64,000 bases of DNA from Bog-473 sp963777485 (lineage in GTDB: Bacteria; Actinomycetota; Acidimicrobiia; Acidimicrobiales; RAAP-2): assembly GCA_963777485.1 (NCBI GenBank), contig CAVZQP010000001.1:868001-932000 (forward strand), written 5' to 3'. A model generated the notes under the pieces. The model made no database searches. It saw only the letters and a list, made by a program, of their open reading frames with translations, and was not told the origin of the DNA. Shown here one piece after another: positions 24,319 through 33,202 of the stretch. Made by a program: the position numbers and the translations under genes. The stretch's first letter is position 1. Each line of letters opens with the position of its first letter.

Positions 24319-25677
24319 GTGGAGGTCGATGCCGTCGTCGTCGGTCTCGGCCCCGGGGGCGAGCAGGTCGCGGAGGACCTGGCCGACGCCGGCCTCGAGG
24401 TCGCGGGCATCGAGTCCGGCCTCGTCGGCGGCGAGTGCCCCTATTGGGGCTGCATCCCCTCGAAGGCGATGGTGCGCGCGGGTGACGTGCTGGCCGAGGG
24501 GCGCCGCATCCCCGGCCGCGCGGGGTCGGCGACAATCACACCCGACTGGATGCCGGTGGCGCATCGGGTCCGGGAGGTCACCGGTTCCTGGGACGACCGC
24601 GCCGCAGTCGAGCGCCTCGAGGGCAAAGGAGCGCGCCTCGTGCGCGGTCACGCCCGCGTCACGAGCCCATCGAGCGTCGAGGTCGACGGCACCACGATCA
24701 CGGCCCGGCGGGCGCTGGTGCTGGCGACGGGCCAGCGGGCCTGGGTCCCGCCGATGTTCGAGCCCGTCCCGCACTGGACGAACCGCGAACTCGTCGAGTC
24801 CGAGTCGGTGCCCGCGTCCCTCCTCGTCATCGGCGGCGGCGCCGTCGGTCTCGAGCTGGGTCAGGTCATGCAGCGCTTCGGTGCCGCCGTCACCATCGTC
24901 GAGGCGGGGCCGCGCCTGGCCGGCCCCGAAGAGCCCGAAGCCTCCGAGCTGATCACCGAGGTCCTCCGGCGCGACGGCGTGGATGTCCACACGGGCATTG
25001 CTATCGAGCACGTGCAGGCGCACGGGAAAACGGGCGCACAGGTCGCGCTGGCCGACGGGACCACCCTGCGGGGTGAGCGCATGCTCGTGGCGACGGGGCG
25101 CCGCAGCGACCTGCACGCGCTCGGCGTGGGTGCGCTCGGCCAGGACGAGGACGCCCGCAGCCTTCCCGTGGACGGCCGCATGCGGGTGGCCCCCGGTGTG
25201 TGGGCGGTCGGCGACGTGACGGGGATGGGCGCCTTCACCCACGTGGCGGTGTACCAGGCCCGTCTCTGCGTGGCCGACATCCTGGGGCGGCCGCGGCCCG
25301 ACGCGGACTACCGGGCGCTACCACGCGTCACCTTCACCGATCCTGAGATCGGCTCGGTCGGCCTCACCGAAGAGCAGGCGCGGCGCGACGGGGGCCACGT
25401 CGTCGTGCTGCGGGGCTCTGTCGCCGACTCGGCCCGGGGCTGGCTCCACGGCGCCGAAGGGTTCGTCAAGCTCGTGGCGCGCGACGGTGTGCTCGTCGGC
25501 GCCACCGCGATGTGCCCCTACGGCGGCGAGGTGTTCAGCCTGCTGGCGCTGGCCGTGCACGCCGAGCTCACGCTCGAAACCATGCGGACGATGATCTTCG
25601 CCTATCCCACGTTCCACCGTGCGGTGGACTCGGCGTTGTGGTCCCCCAACAACGCCGCGAAGATCGCCGGGGCCTGA
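24319..25677 (+). CDS. Pyridine nucleotide-disulfide oxidoreductase (class I)
   Basis: 452 residues of the lipoamide dehydrogenase/mercuric reductase/glutathione reductase group. FAD loop VVGLGPGGEQ, redox disulfide Cys40-Cys45 in GGECPYWGCIPSK, NAD(P) loop VIGGGAVGLELG, FAD contact VWAVGDVTGMGAF, and a dimerisation domain with FTDPEIGSVGLTE. The C-terminal His that acts as base in these enzymes is probably that of YPTFHRAV, though the usual HPT.SE form is altered. The PYWGC loop differs from lipoamide dehydrogenase (LNxGC), so the disulfide substrate is open. GTG start 24319, 4 bp after the previous stop. The 3' end overlaps the convergent hydrolase gene by 76 bp. Confidence 0.9.
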   Translation: MEVDAVVVGLGPGGEQVAEDLADAGLEVAGIESGLVGGECPYWGCIPSKAMVRAGDVLAEGRRIPGRAGSATITPDWMPVAHRVREVTGSWDDRAAVERLEGKGARLVRGHARVTSPSSVEVDGTTITARRALVLATGQRAWVPPMFEPVPHWTNRELVESESVPASLLVIGGGAVGLELGQVMQRFGAAVTIVEAGPRLAGPEEPEASELITEVLRRDGVDVHTGIAIEHVQAHGKTGAQVALADGTTLRGERMLVATGRRSDLHALGVGALGQDEDARSLPVDGRMRVAPGVWAVGDVTGMGAFTHVAVYQARLCVADILGRPRPDADYRALPRVTFTDPEIGSVGLTEEQARRDGGHVVVLRGSVADSARGWLHGAEGFVKLVARDGVLVGATAMCPYGGEVFSLLALAVHAELTLETMRTMIFAYPTFHRAVDSALWSPNNAAKIAGA

Positions 25678-26495
25678 TGCGGCAGTAGTGAGAGGTGGCC
25701 CTCGCCGGGCACCACCGTGACCGTCGCGTGCGCGATGTGCTGGTGCAGGAAGGCGCGGTAGCCAGGCGGGCCTGTCCGGTCGTCCGAGCCCTCCCAGATT
25801 TGGACGGGCACCTCGATCTCCTCGAGCGCGAACCCCCACGGGTCGCCGAAGATCCGGTAGTCCTGGATGCACCCAGCGGTGCCCTGTCGCACCGCCTCGC
25901 GCACGAACGCAAGGGCCAGGTCCGGCGGGCCCCACTCGCGCAATACGGTGCGGTCCGCCGGCGGGAACGAATGCATGGCGGCCCGGAGCAACCGCGCGTT
26001 GCTGGCGTGCACGATGCTGGCCTTCAGCGCCGCCGACGCCAGCCCCGGGGTCCGGCGGGTCAGGAACAACAGCACACGGTCGGAGGCGGTCAGCCCCCTC
26101 GTCGTCCCGTACAGATCGAGCGGCACTGCGCTCGACAGCAGGGCGGCGGCCGTCACCCGCCCGGCCATCTTCGCGGCGCAGACTGCGGCGTACGGCCCGC
26201 CCGCCGACCATCCCATCACGGCGAACTTCTCGATGCCGAGCGCCGCCGCCAGGTGCGCGACGTCGTCGGGCCAGTCGAGGAGGCTGCGCCCGGGTTGGAA
26301 CGTCGAGAGCCCGATGCCCGGCCGGTCCGGGGAGACGAGGCGTACGCCCGAGGCCACCGCCGCGTCGTGGGCGTGCTCGGCGTCGAGCCGGGAACTGAGG
26401 CCCCCGTGGAAACTCAAGACGGGGAACCCCGCCGGGTCGCCATAGTCCTCGTACGCCAGTACGCGGCCGTCCGCCAGCTCCACCGATGCGGTCAC
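25602..26495 (-). CDS. Alpha/beta hydrolase
   Basis: 297 residues with an alpha/beta hydrolase core. Oxyanion hole region HGGLSSR, nucleophile elbow GWSAGG (Ser), acid in EGSDD, and catalytic His in GEGHLSLL. A helical cap (about residues 125-215) precedes the acid. Could be an esterase, lactonase or C-C hydrolase. GTG 26495 follows a GGAGG site. The last 76 bp overlap the 3' end of the convergent reductase gene on the other strand, so the two transcripts would form a short antisense duplex. Confidence 0.86.
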   Translation of the reverse strand: MTASVELADGRVLAYEDYGDPAGFPVLSFHGGLSSRLDAEHAHDAAVASGVRLVSPDRPGIGLSTFQPGRSLLDWPDDVAHLAAALGIEKFAVMGWSAGGPYAAVCAAKMAGRVTAAALLSSAVPLDLYGTTRGLTASDRVLLFLTRRTPGLASAALKASIVHASNARLLRAAMHSFPPADRTVLREWGPPDLALAFVREAVRQGTAGCIQDYRIFGDPWGFALEEIEVPVQIWEGSDDRTGPPGYRAFLHQHIAHATVTVVPGEGHLSLLPHQAPAIFAALLGDHNAESTARWNVG

Positions 26496-26581
26496 GCCTG
26501 CCGCCTCCGCCTTCCCGGCCGCGGCTCGCCCGACGCGCGTCGCGGCACGACGTCTGCGGGAGCCACCATGGGGTCACGCTA

Positions 26582-26587
26582 TAGGGT
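26582..26587 (+). promoter_or_regulatory. -10 element (TAGGGT) of the acyl-CoA dehydrogenase gene
   Basis: TAGGGT followed by exactly 6 nt and ATG 26594. No ribosome-binding site fits, so a leaderless mRNA is predicted. Confidence 0.5.
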
Positions 26588-26593
26588 CATGGC

Positions 26594-27784
26594 ATGAGCG
26601 CGAACGTCGACGAACTGGTCGATGGCCTGCTGGCCGACTTCCCACCGGCGTCCACGCCGGCGCAACGTTTCCTCGAGGAGCAGTACGACCGGGGCCTCGC
26701 CTGGGTGCACTTCTCCGAGGACAGCGGCGGCCTGGGCCTGACGCCGAAGGACCAACAACGCGTGCAGTCGCGTCTCCATGCCGGCGGTGCGCCGGCGGCG
26801 GGCGTGCGCAACCCGATCGGCTACGGCATGTGCGCGCCCACCATCGCCACGCATGGCACGCCCGAGCAGAAATCGCGTTTCCTGCGGCCGCTCTTCAGCA
26901 ACGAGGAGATCTGGTGCCAACTCTTCAGCGAGCCCGGTGCCGGTTCCGACGTGGCCGGGCTCTCGTCGCGCGCCGAGCGCGACGGCGACGAGTGGATCCT
27001 CAACGGGCAGAAGGTCTGGACGACGCTCGCCCACATCTCCTCCTACGGTTTGATCATCGCCCGGACGAATCCCGAAGTGCCCAAGCACCGGGGGATGACC
27101 GCATTCCTCGTGGACATGCATGCGCCCGGCGTCGAGGTGCGTCCCCTGTTCCAGATCACCGGTGAGGCGGAGTTCAATGAGGTGTTCTTCACCGACGTCC
27201 GCATGCCTGACACGGCGCGGCTCGCCGGCGAAGGCGAGGGTTGGCCCGTCGCGCTCACGACGCTCATGAACGAGCGCGTCTCCATCGGCGGCGCCGTCGG
27301 CCGGCGGAACAGCGGGCCGATCGCCGAGGCCTTGAAGATCTGGAAGGAGCGCTGGCAGGGCGACACCTCGCCGCACGCCCTCGCGCTGCGCGACCGCCTG
27401 ATGTCGAGCTACATCCGCATGGAGACGCTGAGCATGACGAACGCCAGGGCGGCCGCCACGCGCAAGTCGGGTACACCAGGGCCCGAGGGTTCCGTTGCGA
27501 AGCTGGCCTTCGCCGAGGAGAACAAGCGCGTCTACGACCTCTGCATGGACCTGCTCGGCAGCGACGCCATGCTGTTCCCCGCCGGGTATCCCATGGTGCG
27601 CCCCGACCTGGTCGGGATGGGTTCGCCCGACGTGCACAAGATGTTCCTCCGGGTCCGCGCCAACTCCATCGAGGGGGGTACCTCCGAGGTGATGCGCAAC
27701 ATCCTCGGTGAGCGGGTCCTCGGCCTTCCCGGCGACGTGCGCACCGACAAGGAGCTGCCGTGGAAGGAAGTGCCGCGCAGCTGA
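26594..27784 (+). CDS. Acyl-CoA dehydrogenase
   Basis: 396-residue flavoprotein that introduces a double bond at C2-C3 of an acyl-CoA in beta-oxidation-type pathways. Conserved regions are WCQLFSEPGAGSD (FAD/substrate), DEWILNGQKVWTT, VFFTDVRMP, LMNERVSIG, and the C-terminal IEGGTSEVMRNILGERVLGLP. Catalytic Glu placement cannot be fixed by eye. The length and the FadE17/FadE26-like features suggest branched or sterol-side-chain substrates, which is inference. The ATG seems leaderless. rpiA follows after 13 bp, probably by read-through rather than function. Confidence 0.92.
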   Translation: MSANVDELVDGLLADFPPASTPAQRFLEEQYDRGLAWVHFSEDSGGLGLTPKDQQRVQSRLHAGGAPAAGVRNPIGYGMCAPTIATHGTPEQKSRFLRPLFSNEEIWCQLFSEPGAGSDVAGLSSRAERDGDEWILNGQKVWTTLAHISSYGLIIARTNPEVPKHRGMTAFLVDMHAPGVEVRPLFQITGEAEFNEVFFTDVRMPDTARLAGEGEGWPVALTTLMNERVSIGGAVGRRNSGPIAEALKIWKERWQGDTSPHALALRDRLMSSYIRMETLSMTNARAAATRKSGTPGPEGSVAKLAFAEENKRVYDLCMDLLGSDAMLFPAGYPMVRPDLVGMGSPDVHKMFLRVRANSIEGGTSEVMRNILGERVLGLPGDVRTDKELPWKEVPRS

Positions 27785-27797
27785 ACACCCCGGAGCG

Positions 27798-28445
27798 ATG
27801 ACACCCGATATCCCGGCCGAGAAGCGCGTCGCGGCGGAAGCCGCGGCCGCCCTCGTCACCGACGGCATGCGCGTCGGCCTCGGCACGGGTACGACTGTCG
27901 CCGAGCTGGTACCGGCGCTCGCCAACCGGGGTCTCGCCGTCATCTGCGTCGCGACCTCGCCCGCGACCGAGGAGCTGGCTCGTGCGAACGGGCTCGACGT
28001 GCGAGCGTTCGAGGACATCGACCGCCTCGACCTCACCATCGACGGGGCGGATCAGGTCGACCCCGCGGGCTGGCTGGTCAAGGGCGGCGGGGGAGCGCAG
28101 ACCCGCGAGCGGATCGTGGCCGCGGCGGCCGACCGGTTCGTCGTCATCGTGTCGTCGGACAAACCGGTGGCGCGCCTGCACGCGCCGGTGCCGCTCGAGC
28201 TGCTTGCGTTCGGCCTGGCCGCCACGCTCCACGCCTTGCCGGGCGCGGTCCTCCGGGACGCCCCCCATACTCCCGACGGCGGCGTCCTGGCCGACTATCA
28301 CGGGGAGGTCGGCGACCCCGCTGTGCTCTCCGAGCGGCTCGATGCCGTCCCCGGGCTGGTGTCCCACGGCCTGTTCCCGCCGTGGATGGTGAGCACGGTC
28401 CTCGTCGCGCGCGGCGCCGAGGTGGAGGCGCGGCAGATCTCCTGA
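27798..28445 (+). CDS. rpiA: Ribose-5-phosphate isomerase A
   Basis: 215 residues, the usual RpiA size. It interconverts ribose-5-phosphate and ribulose-5-phosphate in the non-oxidative pentose phosphate pathway. Phosphate loop GLGTGTT (27-33), IDGADQVD (81-88, where most RpiA have DGADEVD), and KGGGGAQTRER (95-105) with Lys95 and the catalytic base Glu104 preserved. The Gln86 for Glu change is outside the key catalytic set, so activity is likely. ATG 27798 follows CCGGAG and lies 13 bp after the acyl-CoA dehydrogenase stop. Converges on a P450 gene. Confidence 0.9.
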   Translation: MTPDIPAEKRVAAEAAAALVTDGMRVGLGTGTTVAELVPALANRGLAVICVATSPATEELARANGLDVRAFEDIDRLDLTIDGADQVDPAGWLVKGGGGAQTRERIVAAAADRFVVIVSSDKPVARLHAPVPLELLAFGLAATLHALPGAVLRDAPHTPDGGVLADYHGEVGDPAVLSERLDAVPGLVSHGLFPPWMVSTVLVARGAEVEARQIS

Positions 28446-28467
28446 ACGTTCTCCCGGTGTCCGGGCG

Positions 28468-29691
28468 CTAGGCGGCCGAGAAGACGACGGGCAGCGCGGT
28501 CGGCGCGCGGAATACGTCGCCCCGGATGTACGGATCGCTGCTGCGGTCGAGGGTCAGTTCGCCGAGGCGGTCGAAAACGCGGTTGAGGAGCACCCGGGTC
28601 TCGAGCCGGGCCAGATGCATGCCGAGGCACATGTGCGGCCCGTGCGCGAACGCGATGTGAGGCTGCGCCGGGCGGAAGATGTCGAAGTCGTCCGCATCGT
28701 CCCAGCGCGTCTCGTCGTGGTTCGCGGAGCCGATGTGCGTGGTGACCTGCTCGCCCGGGCCCATCTGCACACCGCCCACCTCCACGTCGCAGGTGGTCGT
28801 ACGCGTGATCGTGAGCAGCGGCGGCTCGATTCGCAGGCCCTCCTCGATCGCCTGCGGCAGGAGTGAGCGGTCGGCCATGACGGCGGCCAGCTGGTCGGGG
28901 TGGGTGAGCAGCAGGTACAGGAGGTTGCCCGAAGAGCGGTAGGTCGTCTCGGCACCGGCCGGCAGGAGGAGGCGAAGGAACGAGCAGATGGCCTCGTCGG
29001 TCAGGTGCTCCCCGTCGATCTCTGCCACCACCAGGTCGCTGATGAGGTCGTCGGCGGGGTGCGCCCGGCGGTCGGCACACAGCACACTGAAGTAGTCCCG
29101 CAGCCATTCGGACGCCGCGAGGCCCCGGTCGATGTCGGCCACGAGGCCGATCAGCTCGATCCCCCGTCGGTGGAACTGGGGGAAGTCCTCTTCGGGCAAC
29201 CCGAGCAGACGCGCGATCACACGGACCGGGAACTCGAAGGTGAGCTGGCGCACCAGGTCCGCCTCGCCGTCGCCCACGAAGCGGTCGATCTGCTCGTCGA
29301 TGATCGGCGCGATGAGCTCGGGTTCCCAACGGGCCAGCGCCTTCTCCCGGAACGCGTGCGCCACCAGGTTGCGGTTGGTGCGGTGCTCGGGGTCGTCCAT
29401 TCCCAGGATCACGTGGCCCAGCACCATGCCGATGGAGGTGTCGTAGCCCGTCGAGGAGAACGTCTTGGCGTCGCGCAAGATGCGCGAGCAGTCGTCGTAG
29501 CGGTAGGCGATCCATTCCTCCGAGGGGACGAAGCCTTCGGGCAGCACGTCGGGCGACATCGTGTAGCCCTTGCTCACCGGGGCGTTTCGTCGCTTCTCTG
29601 CCAGCGCGGGCCACGGGTCCCGGGACGTGCCGGCGACCACGTCGTCGAAGGCGGCGAACGGGTCGTACTCCTGGGCCTCGGACGTGCTCAT
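28468..29691 (-). CDS. Cytochrome P450
   Basis: 407 residues, a normal soluble bacterial P450. I-helix oxygen-binding motif PAGAETT, ExxR in EEGLR, and haem loop FAHGPHMCLG with the Cys thiolate ligand. The opening FxxG deviates slightly (FAHG for FGxG). Hydroxylates an unknown hydrophobic substrate with electrons from a ferredoxin that is not encoded nearby. ATG 29691 has GGGGAGGG ahead of it; the long extra open frame upstream to 30660 is an antisense shadow of the dehalogenase gene and not coding. Divergent from the haloalkane dehalogenase gene, 126 bp away. Confidence 0.93.
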   Translation of the reverse strand: MSTSEAQEYDPFAAFDDVVAGTSRDPWPALAEKRRNAPVSKGYTMSPDVLPEGFVPSEEWIAYRYDDCSRILRDAKTFSSTGYDTSIGMVLGHVILGMDDPEHRTNRNLVAHAFREKALARWEPELIAPIIDEQIDRFVGDGEADLVRQLTFEFPVRVIARLLGLPEEDFPQFHRRGIELIGLVADIDRGLAASEWLRDYFSVLCADRRAHPADDLISDLVVAEIDGEHLTDEAICSFLRLLLPAGAETTYRSSGNLLYLLLTHPDQLAAVMADRSLLPQAIEEGLRIEPPLLTITRTTTCDVEVGGVQMGPGEQVTTHIGSANHDETRWDDADDFDIFRPAQPHIAFAHGPHMCLGMHLARLETRVLLNRVFDRLGELTLDRSSDPYIRGDVFRAPTALPVVFSAA

Positions 29692-29817
29692 GGTGCAGCT
29701 TCCCTCCCCGAAATGGGCGCGGTGTGACGTTGGCGTCAGGTTAGGTCTGCGGCCGTCGGCGCACCACCCACGCCGGCAGGGCGGCTCCGACCCTGACCGC
29801 GTAGGCTCCCGCCTGCC

Positions 29818-30729
29818 ATGAAGACCCTCCGGACCCCCGATGCACGCTTCGCCGGCCTGCCCGGCTTCGACTTCGAGCCCCACTACGCCGAGGTCGCCGA
29901 CAGCGACGGCGGCACGCTCCGGGTGCACTACCTGCGCGAGGGAGATCCCGCCGCCCCGATCGTGCTGCTCATGCACGGCGAGCCCTCCTGGTCGTACCTG
30001 TACCGCAAGATGATCCCGGTCCTCACCGGCGCCGGGCTCCAGATCGTGGCCCCCGACCTGGTCGGCTTCGGCCGTTCGGACAAGCCCACCGAGCGCGGCG
30101 ACTACACGTTCGCCCGCCACGTCGAGTGGATACGCGAGCTCCTCTTCGACGTGCTCGACCTGCACGACGTCACGCTGGTCGGCCAGGACTGGGGCGGTCT
30201 CATCGGCCTGCGCCTGGTCGGTGAGCACCCCGCCCGCTTCGCCCGCGTCGTGGCCGCCAACACGTTCCTCCCGACGGGGGACACCAATCCGGGCGAGGCG
30301 TTCTTCGCCTGGCAGAAGTTCTCCCAGGAGGTAGAGGAGTTCCCGACGGGCGGCATCGTGCAGGGCGGGTGTGCCAAGGGGATCACGGCCGAGATACGGG
30401 CCGCCTACGACGCCCCGTTCCCCGACGAGTCCTACAAGGCGGGCGCCCGCGCCTTCCCCATGCTCGTCCCGTCGCGGCCCGACGACCCCGCCCACGACGA
30501 CAACGTGGCCGCCTGGGTGGGGCTGGCGGCCTTCGACCGGCCGTTCCTCTGCGCCTTCAGCGACAGCGACCCCATCACCGCCGGGTCCGACCGCAACCTG
30601 AAGCAGCGCATCGCCGGCGCCAAAGGACAGCCCCACACGACCATCGTCGGGGGCGGGCACTTCCTGCAGGAGGACTGCGGGGAGGAGTTGGCCCAGGTCG
30701 TCGCCGACTTCGTGCGCGCCACTTCGTGA
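29818..30729 (+). CDS. Haloalkane dehalogenase, subfamily I
   Basis: 303-residue alpha/beta hydrolase that swaps a halogen on an alkane for a hydroxyl. Oxyanion/halide region HGEPSWSYLYR, nucleophile elbow GQDWGG with Asp124 as nucleophile and Trp125 as halide ligand, acid in SDSDPIT, catalytic His in GGGHFLQED. Trp165 in FFAWQKF is a plausible second halide-binding Trp, as in DhlA/DhmA. A TAGGCT box (29802-29807) lies 10 nt before the ATG. Its TGA overlaps the GTG of the following flavin monooxygenase (GTGA at 30726-30729), so an alcohol released here may feed an oxidation route (inference). Confidence 0.92.
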   Translation: MKTLRTPDARFAGLPGFDFEPHYAEVADSDGGTLRVHYLREGDPAAPIVLLMHGEPSWSYLYRKMIPVLTGAGLQIVAPDLVGFGRSDKPTERGDYTFARHVEWIRELLFDVLDLHDVTLVGQDWGGLIGLRLVGEHPARFARVVAANTFLPTGDTNPGEAFFAWQKFSQEVEEFPTGGIVQGGCAKGITAEIRAAYDAPFPDESYKAGARAFPMLVPSRPDDPAHDDNVAAWVGLAAFDRPFLCAFSDSDPITAGSDRNLKQRIAGAKGQPHTTIVGGGHFLQEDCGEELAQVVADFVRATS

Positions 30730-32189
30730 CGTCCGCGCACCGCGTCGTCGTCGTCGGCGCCGGCTTCTCCGGCATCGGCATGGCGGCCCGCCTGCGCTCG
30801 CTGGGCATCGACGACTTCGTGGTCCTCGACCGCGGCCACGACCTCGGCGGCACCTGGCGCGACAACTCGTACCCCGGTGCGGCCTGCGACGTCCCCTCCA
30901 ACCTCTACTCGTTCTCGTTCGCGCTCAACCCCGAGTGGTCGCGCGCGTTCCCTTCCCAGGCCGAGATCTGGGACTACATGCGCTCGTGCGTCGACAAGTT
31001 CGACGTCGGCGGGCACCTCCGCTTCGACCATGCCGTCGACGAGGCCCGCTGGGACGAGGAGGCCGAACGCTGGGTCGTGCGTGCGGCCGGGGAGGACTAC
31101 GTCGCCGAGGTCCTGGTGTGGGCGACCGGCTCGCTGAGCGAGCCCCAGGTCCCTGACTTCCCCGGACTCGATGGCTTCCGCGGCAAAGTGTTCCACTCCG
31201 CCAAGTGGGATCACGGCTTCGACCTGCGCGGCAAACGCGTCTGCGTCGTCGGCACCGGTGCGTCCGCCATCCAGTTCGTGCCCCAAATTGCGCCGGCGGT
31301 CGAACACCTCTACCTGCACCAACGGACACCGCCCTGGATCGCGCCCCGGGGTGACCGGCCCGTCTCACGCCTACGCAAGCTGGCCTACCGCAAGGTGCCG
31401 GCGCTCCAACGCCTGTCGCGGCTACGCATCTACGCCATCTTCGAGTCGCTACTCGGGATATTCGTGGGACAGCGCGAGCGCACCAAGGCGGTGGTGCGAA
31501 AGCGCGCGCTCGATCATCTCTCCAAGCAGGTGCCCGACGAGACGCTGCGCGCCAAGCTCACGCCGCACTACGAGCCGGGCTGCAAGCGCCTGTTGCTCTC
31601 CGACGACTACTACCCCTCGTTGTGCCTGCCCAACGTCGAGGTGGTGGACACGCCGGTGGCCTCGTTCACCGCGCACGAGGTCGTGGGCCAGGACGGCATC
31701 GCGCGCCCGGTGGATGTCGTCATCATGGGCACCGGCTTCGAGGCTGCTGAGCCCCCCTACGCGGAGCACATCGTCGGCCGCGACGGGATCCGGCTCTCCG
31801 AACTGTGGAAGGCCGATGGCGTCGAGGCCTACGCCGGCTCCACCGTGGCCGGCTTTCCGAACCTGTTCCTCATGATCGGGCCCAACTCGACGCTGGCCCA
31901 CAACTCCATGATCTACATGATCGAGTCGCACATCAACTACATCGCGAGCGCCCTGGCCTTCATGGCGCGACCCGGCGTGCGGACGGTCGAGGTGAAGAAG
32001 GGCGTCCAGCGCCGCTACAACGCGCGGCTGCAGGCACGGCTCGAGCACTCCGTGTGGGTGGATGGCGGGTGTGGCAGCTGGTACCTCGATCACCGCGGCC
32101 GCAACACCACGCTGTGGCCGGACCACACCTGGAAGTTCCGCCGGCTGACCCGGCGCTTTCACCCTGGCGAGTACACCGTCCGCGCGTAG
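30726..32189 (+). CDS. Flavin-containing monooxygenase, BVMO-like
   Basis: 487 residues. FAD loop VVGAGFSGIG, GGTWRDNSYPGAACDVPS (typical of BVMO and flavin monooxygenases), fingerprint FRGKVFHSAKWDHG (FxGxxxHxxxWD), NADP loop VVGTGASAIQ and IMGTGFEAAE. It uses NADPH and O2 to oxygenate a ketone or soft nucleophile. Shorter at the N-terminus than the other BVMO of this window (10057-11868). The GTG at 30726 overlaps the dehalogenase stop, so both are made together. The last 31 bp overlap the 3' end of the convergent ABC permease gene. Confidence 0.88.
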   Translation: MTSAHRVVVVGAGFSGIGMAARLRSLGIDDFVVLDRGHDLGGTWRDNSYPGAACDVPSNLYSFSFALNPEWSRAFPSQAEIWDYMRSCVDKFDVGGHLRFDHAVDEARWDEEAERWVVRAAGEDYVAEVLVWATGSLSEPQVPDFPGLDGFRGKVFHSAKWDHGFDLRGKRVCVVGTGASAIQFVPQIAPAVEHLYLHQRTPPWIAPRGDRPVSRLRKLAYRKVPALQRLSRLRIYAIFESLLGIFVGQRERTKAVVRKRALDHLSKQVPDETLRAKLTPHYEPGCKRLLLSDDYYPSLCLPNVEVVDTPVASFTAHEVVGQDGIARPVDVVIMGTGFEAAEPPYAEHIVGRDGIRLSELWKADGVEAYAGSTVAGFPNLFLMIGPNSTLAHNSMIYMIESHINYIASALAFMARPGVRTVEVKKGVQRRYNARLQARLEHSVWVDGGCGSWYLDHRGRNTTLWPDHTWKFRRLTRRFHPGEYTVRA

Positions 32190-33202
32190 GCGCGCAGTGC
32201 GAGCGCGCCCAGGACGATCGCGAACAACGCCAGCGCGCCGATCTCGGGCAAGACGGCAGACAGACCGGCATGGTCGTAGATCAGCTTCACGAACGCGTCC
32301 ATGGCCCACGCCTGGGGCACCACGTGGCCGGCAGCGCGCACGGCCGGACCCACGACGTCGAGCGGGTACATGCACCCGCCGAGCAGGCCGCAGACGATGC
32401 CGAGCACCACGGCCACCGAGATCGCCTGCTCCTCTGTACGCGAGCGCAGCGAGATCAGGGCGGCGGCGCCGGAGTACGCGAGCGAGAGCATGGCGAGGAC
32501 CAGCAAGACCCCGGCCGGATTGCCCCAGTGCACGCCGAAGATCAGCACCCCGACCACGAGCAGTCCCGCACACTGCACGGCGGCCACGCAGAGGCTGGTC
32601 GCGATGAGGGCGGCGACGACGGCGCGGCGGCCTACGGGTGCGGCGGCGATGCGGGCCATGAGGCCGAGCCGGCGCGTCTCGACCACGCCCGATGCCAGTA
32701 ACAGCACCGTGATGCCGAGGAAGAGGACGAGGTCCGCCGGCGCCACGTAGGAGAAGGGGCTCAGCGCTGCGGGGACGTCGGTGTGTGCCAGCGTCACGTC
32801 GGTGACCGCGGTGCGACGCCCTTCCGCCGTCATCAGGTCGAGCAGGGCGACCACGTCGGTGCGGGCCTGGACCGCGCCCGTCGAGGCCGACTGGCTCACG
32901 AACTCGGCCCGGTGCGACCCGCCGGTCGCCGGCAACATGACGAGGCCGGCCACGACCCGCCCGCGCAGGATGTCGTCGGTCAGCTGCGCCCGGTTGGGCT
33001 CCACCCGGACCTTCAGGTCGGCGGTGTGGTTCACCAACTGCAGCAGGCGCGCGGAGGGATGCAGGAGGCCCACCGGTTCCTTGGGGCTCCCCGCCAGCAG
33101 GCCGGTCACCAAGATGAAGAGGACGGGGAAGACGGTGGCCACGAAGACGAACCTGCGGTCACCCCCGGCCCGGCGCAGGTTCACCCGCAGGATCGCGATC
33201 AC
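32159..33202 (-). CDS. ABC-2 type permease (second of pair)
   Basis: 347 residues with one N-terminal helix (FVFVATVFPVLFILVTGLLA), an extracytoplasmic domain of about 130 residues, and five C-terminal helices. This is the YhgE/ABC-2 membrane_3 layout, where a large outer loop splits helix 1 from the rest. GTG 33202 overlaps the stop of the partner permease gene (GTGA at 33199-33202). No ATPase gene adjoins the pair, which is unusual; a shared ATPase elsewhere must drive it. Cargo unknown. Confidence 0.84.
   Translation of the reverse strand: MIAILRVNLRRAGGDRRFVFVATVFPVLFILVTGLLAGSPKEPVGLLHPSARLLQLVNHTADLKVRVEPNRAQLTDDILRGRVVAGLVMLPATGGSHRAEFVSQSASTGAVQARTDVVALLDLMTAEGRRTAVTDVTLAHTDVPAALSPFSYVAPADLVLFLGITVLLLASGVVETRRLGLMARIAAAPVGRRAVVAALIATSLCVAAVQCAGLLVVGVLIFGVHWGNPAGVLLVLAMLSLAYSGAAALISLRSRTEEQAISVAVVLGIVCGLLGGCMYPLDVVGPAVRAAGHVVPQAWAMDAFVKLIYDHAGLSAVLPEIGALALFAIVLGALALRAYARTVYSPG

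Noticed and set aside
28468..30660. 730-codon open frame on the minus strand
   Set aside because: Only 28468-29691 is the P450; the upstream part is the antisense of the haloalkane dehalogenase gene and has no protein-like motifs. High GC makes such long shadow frames common.
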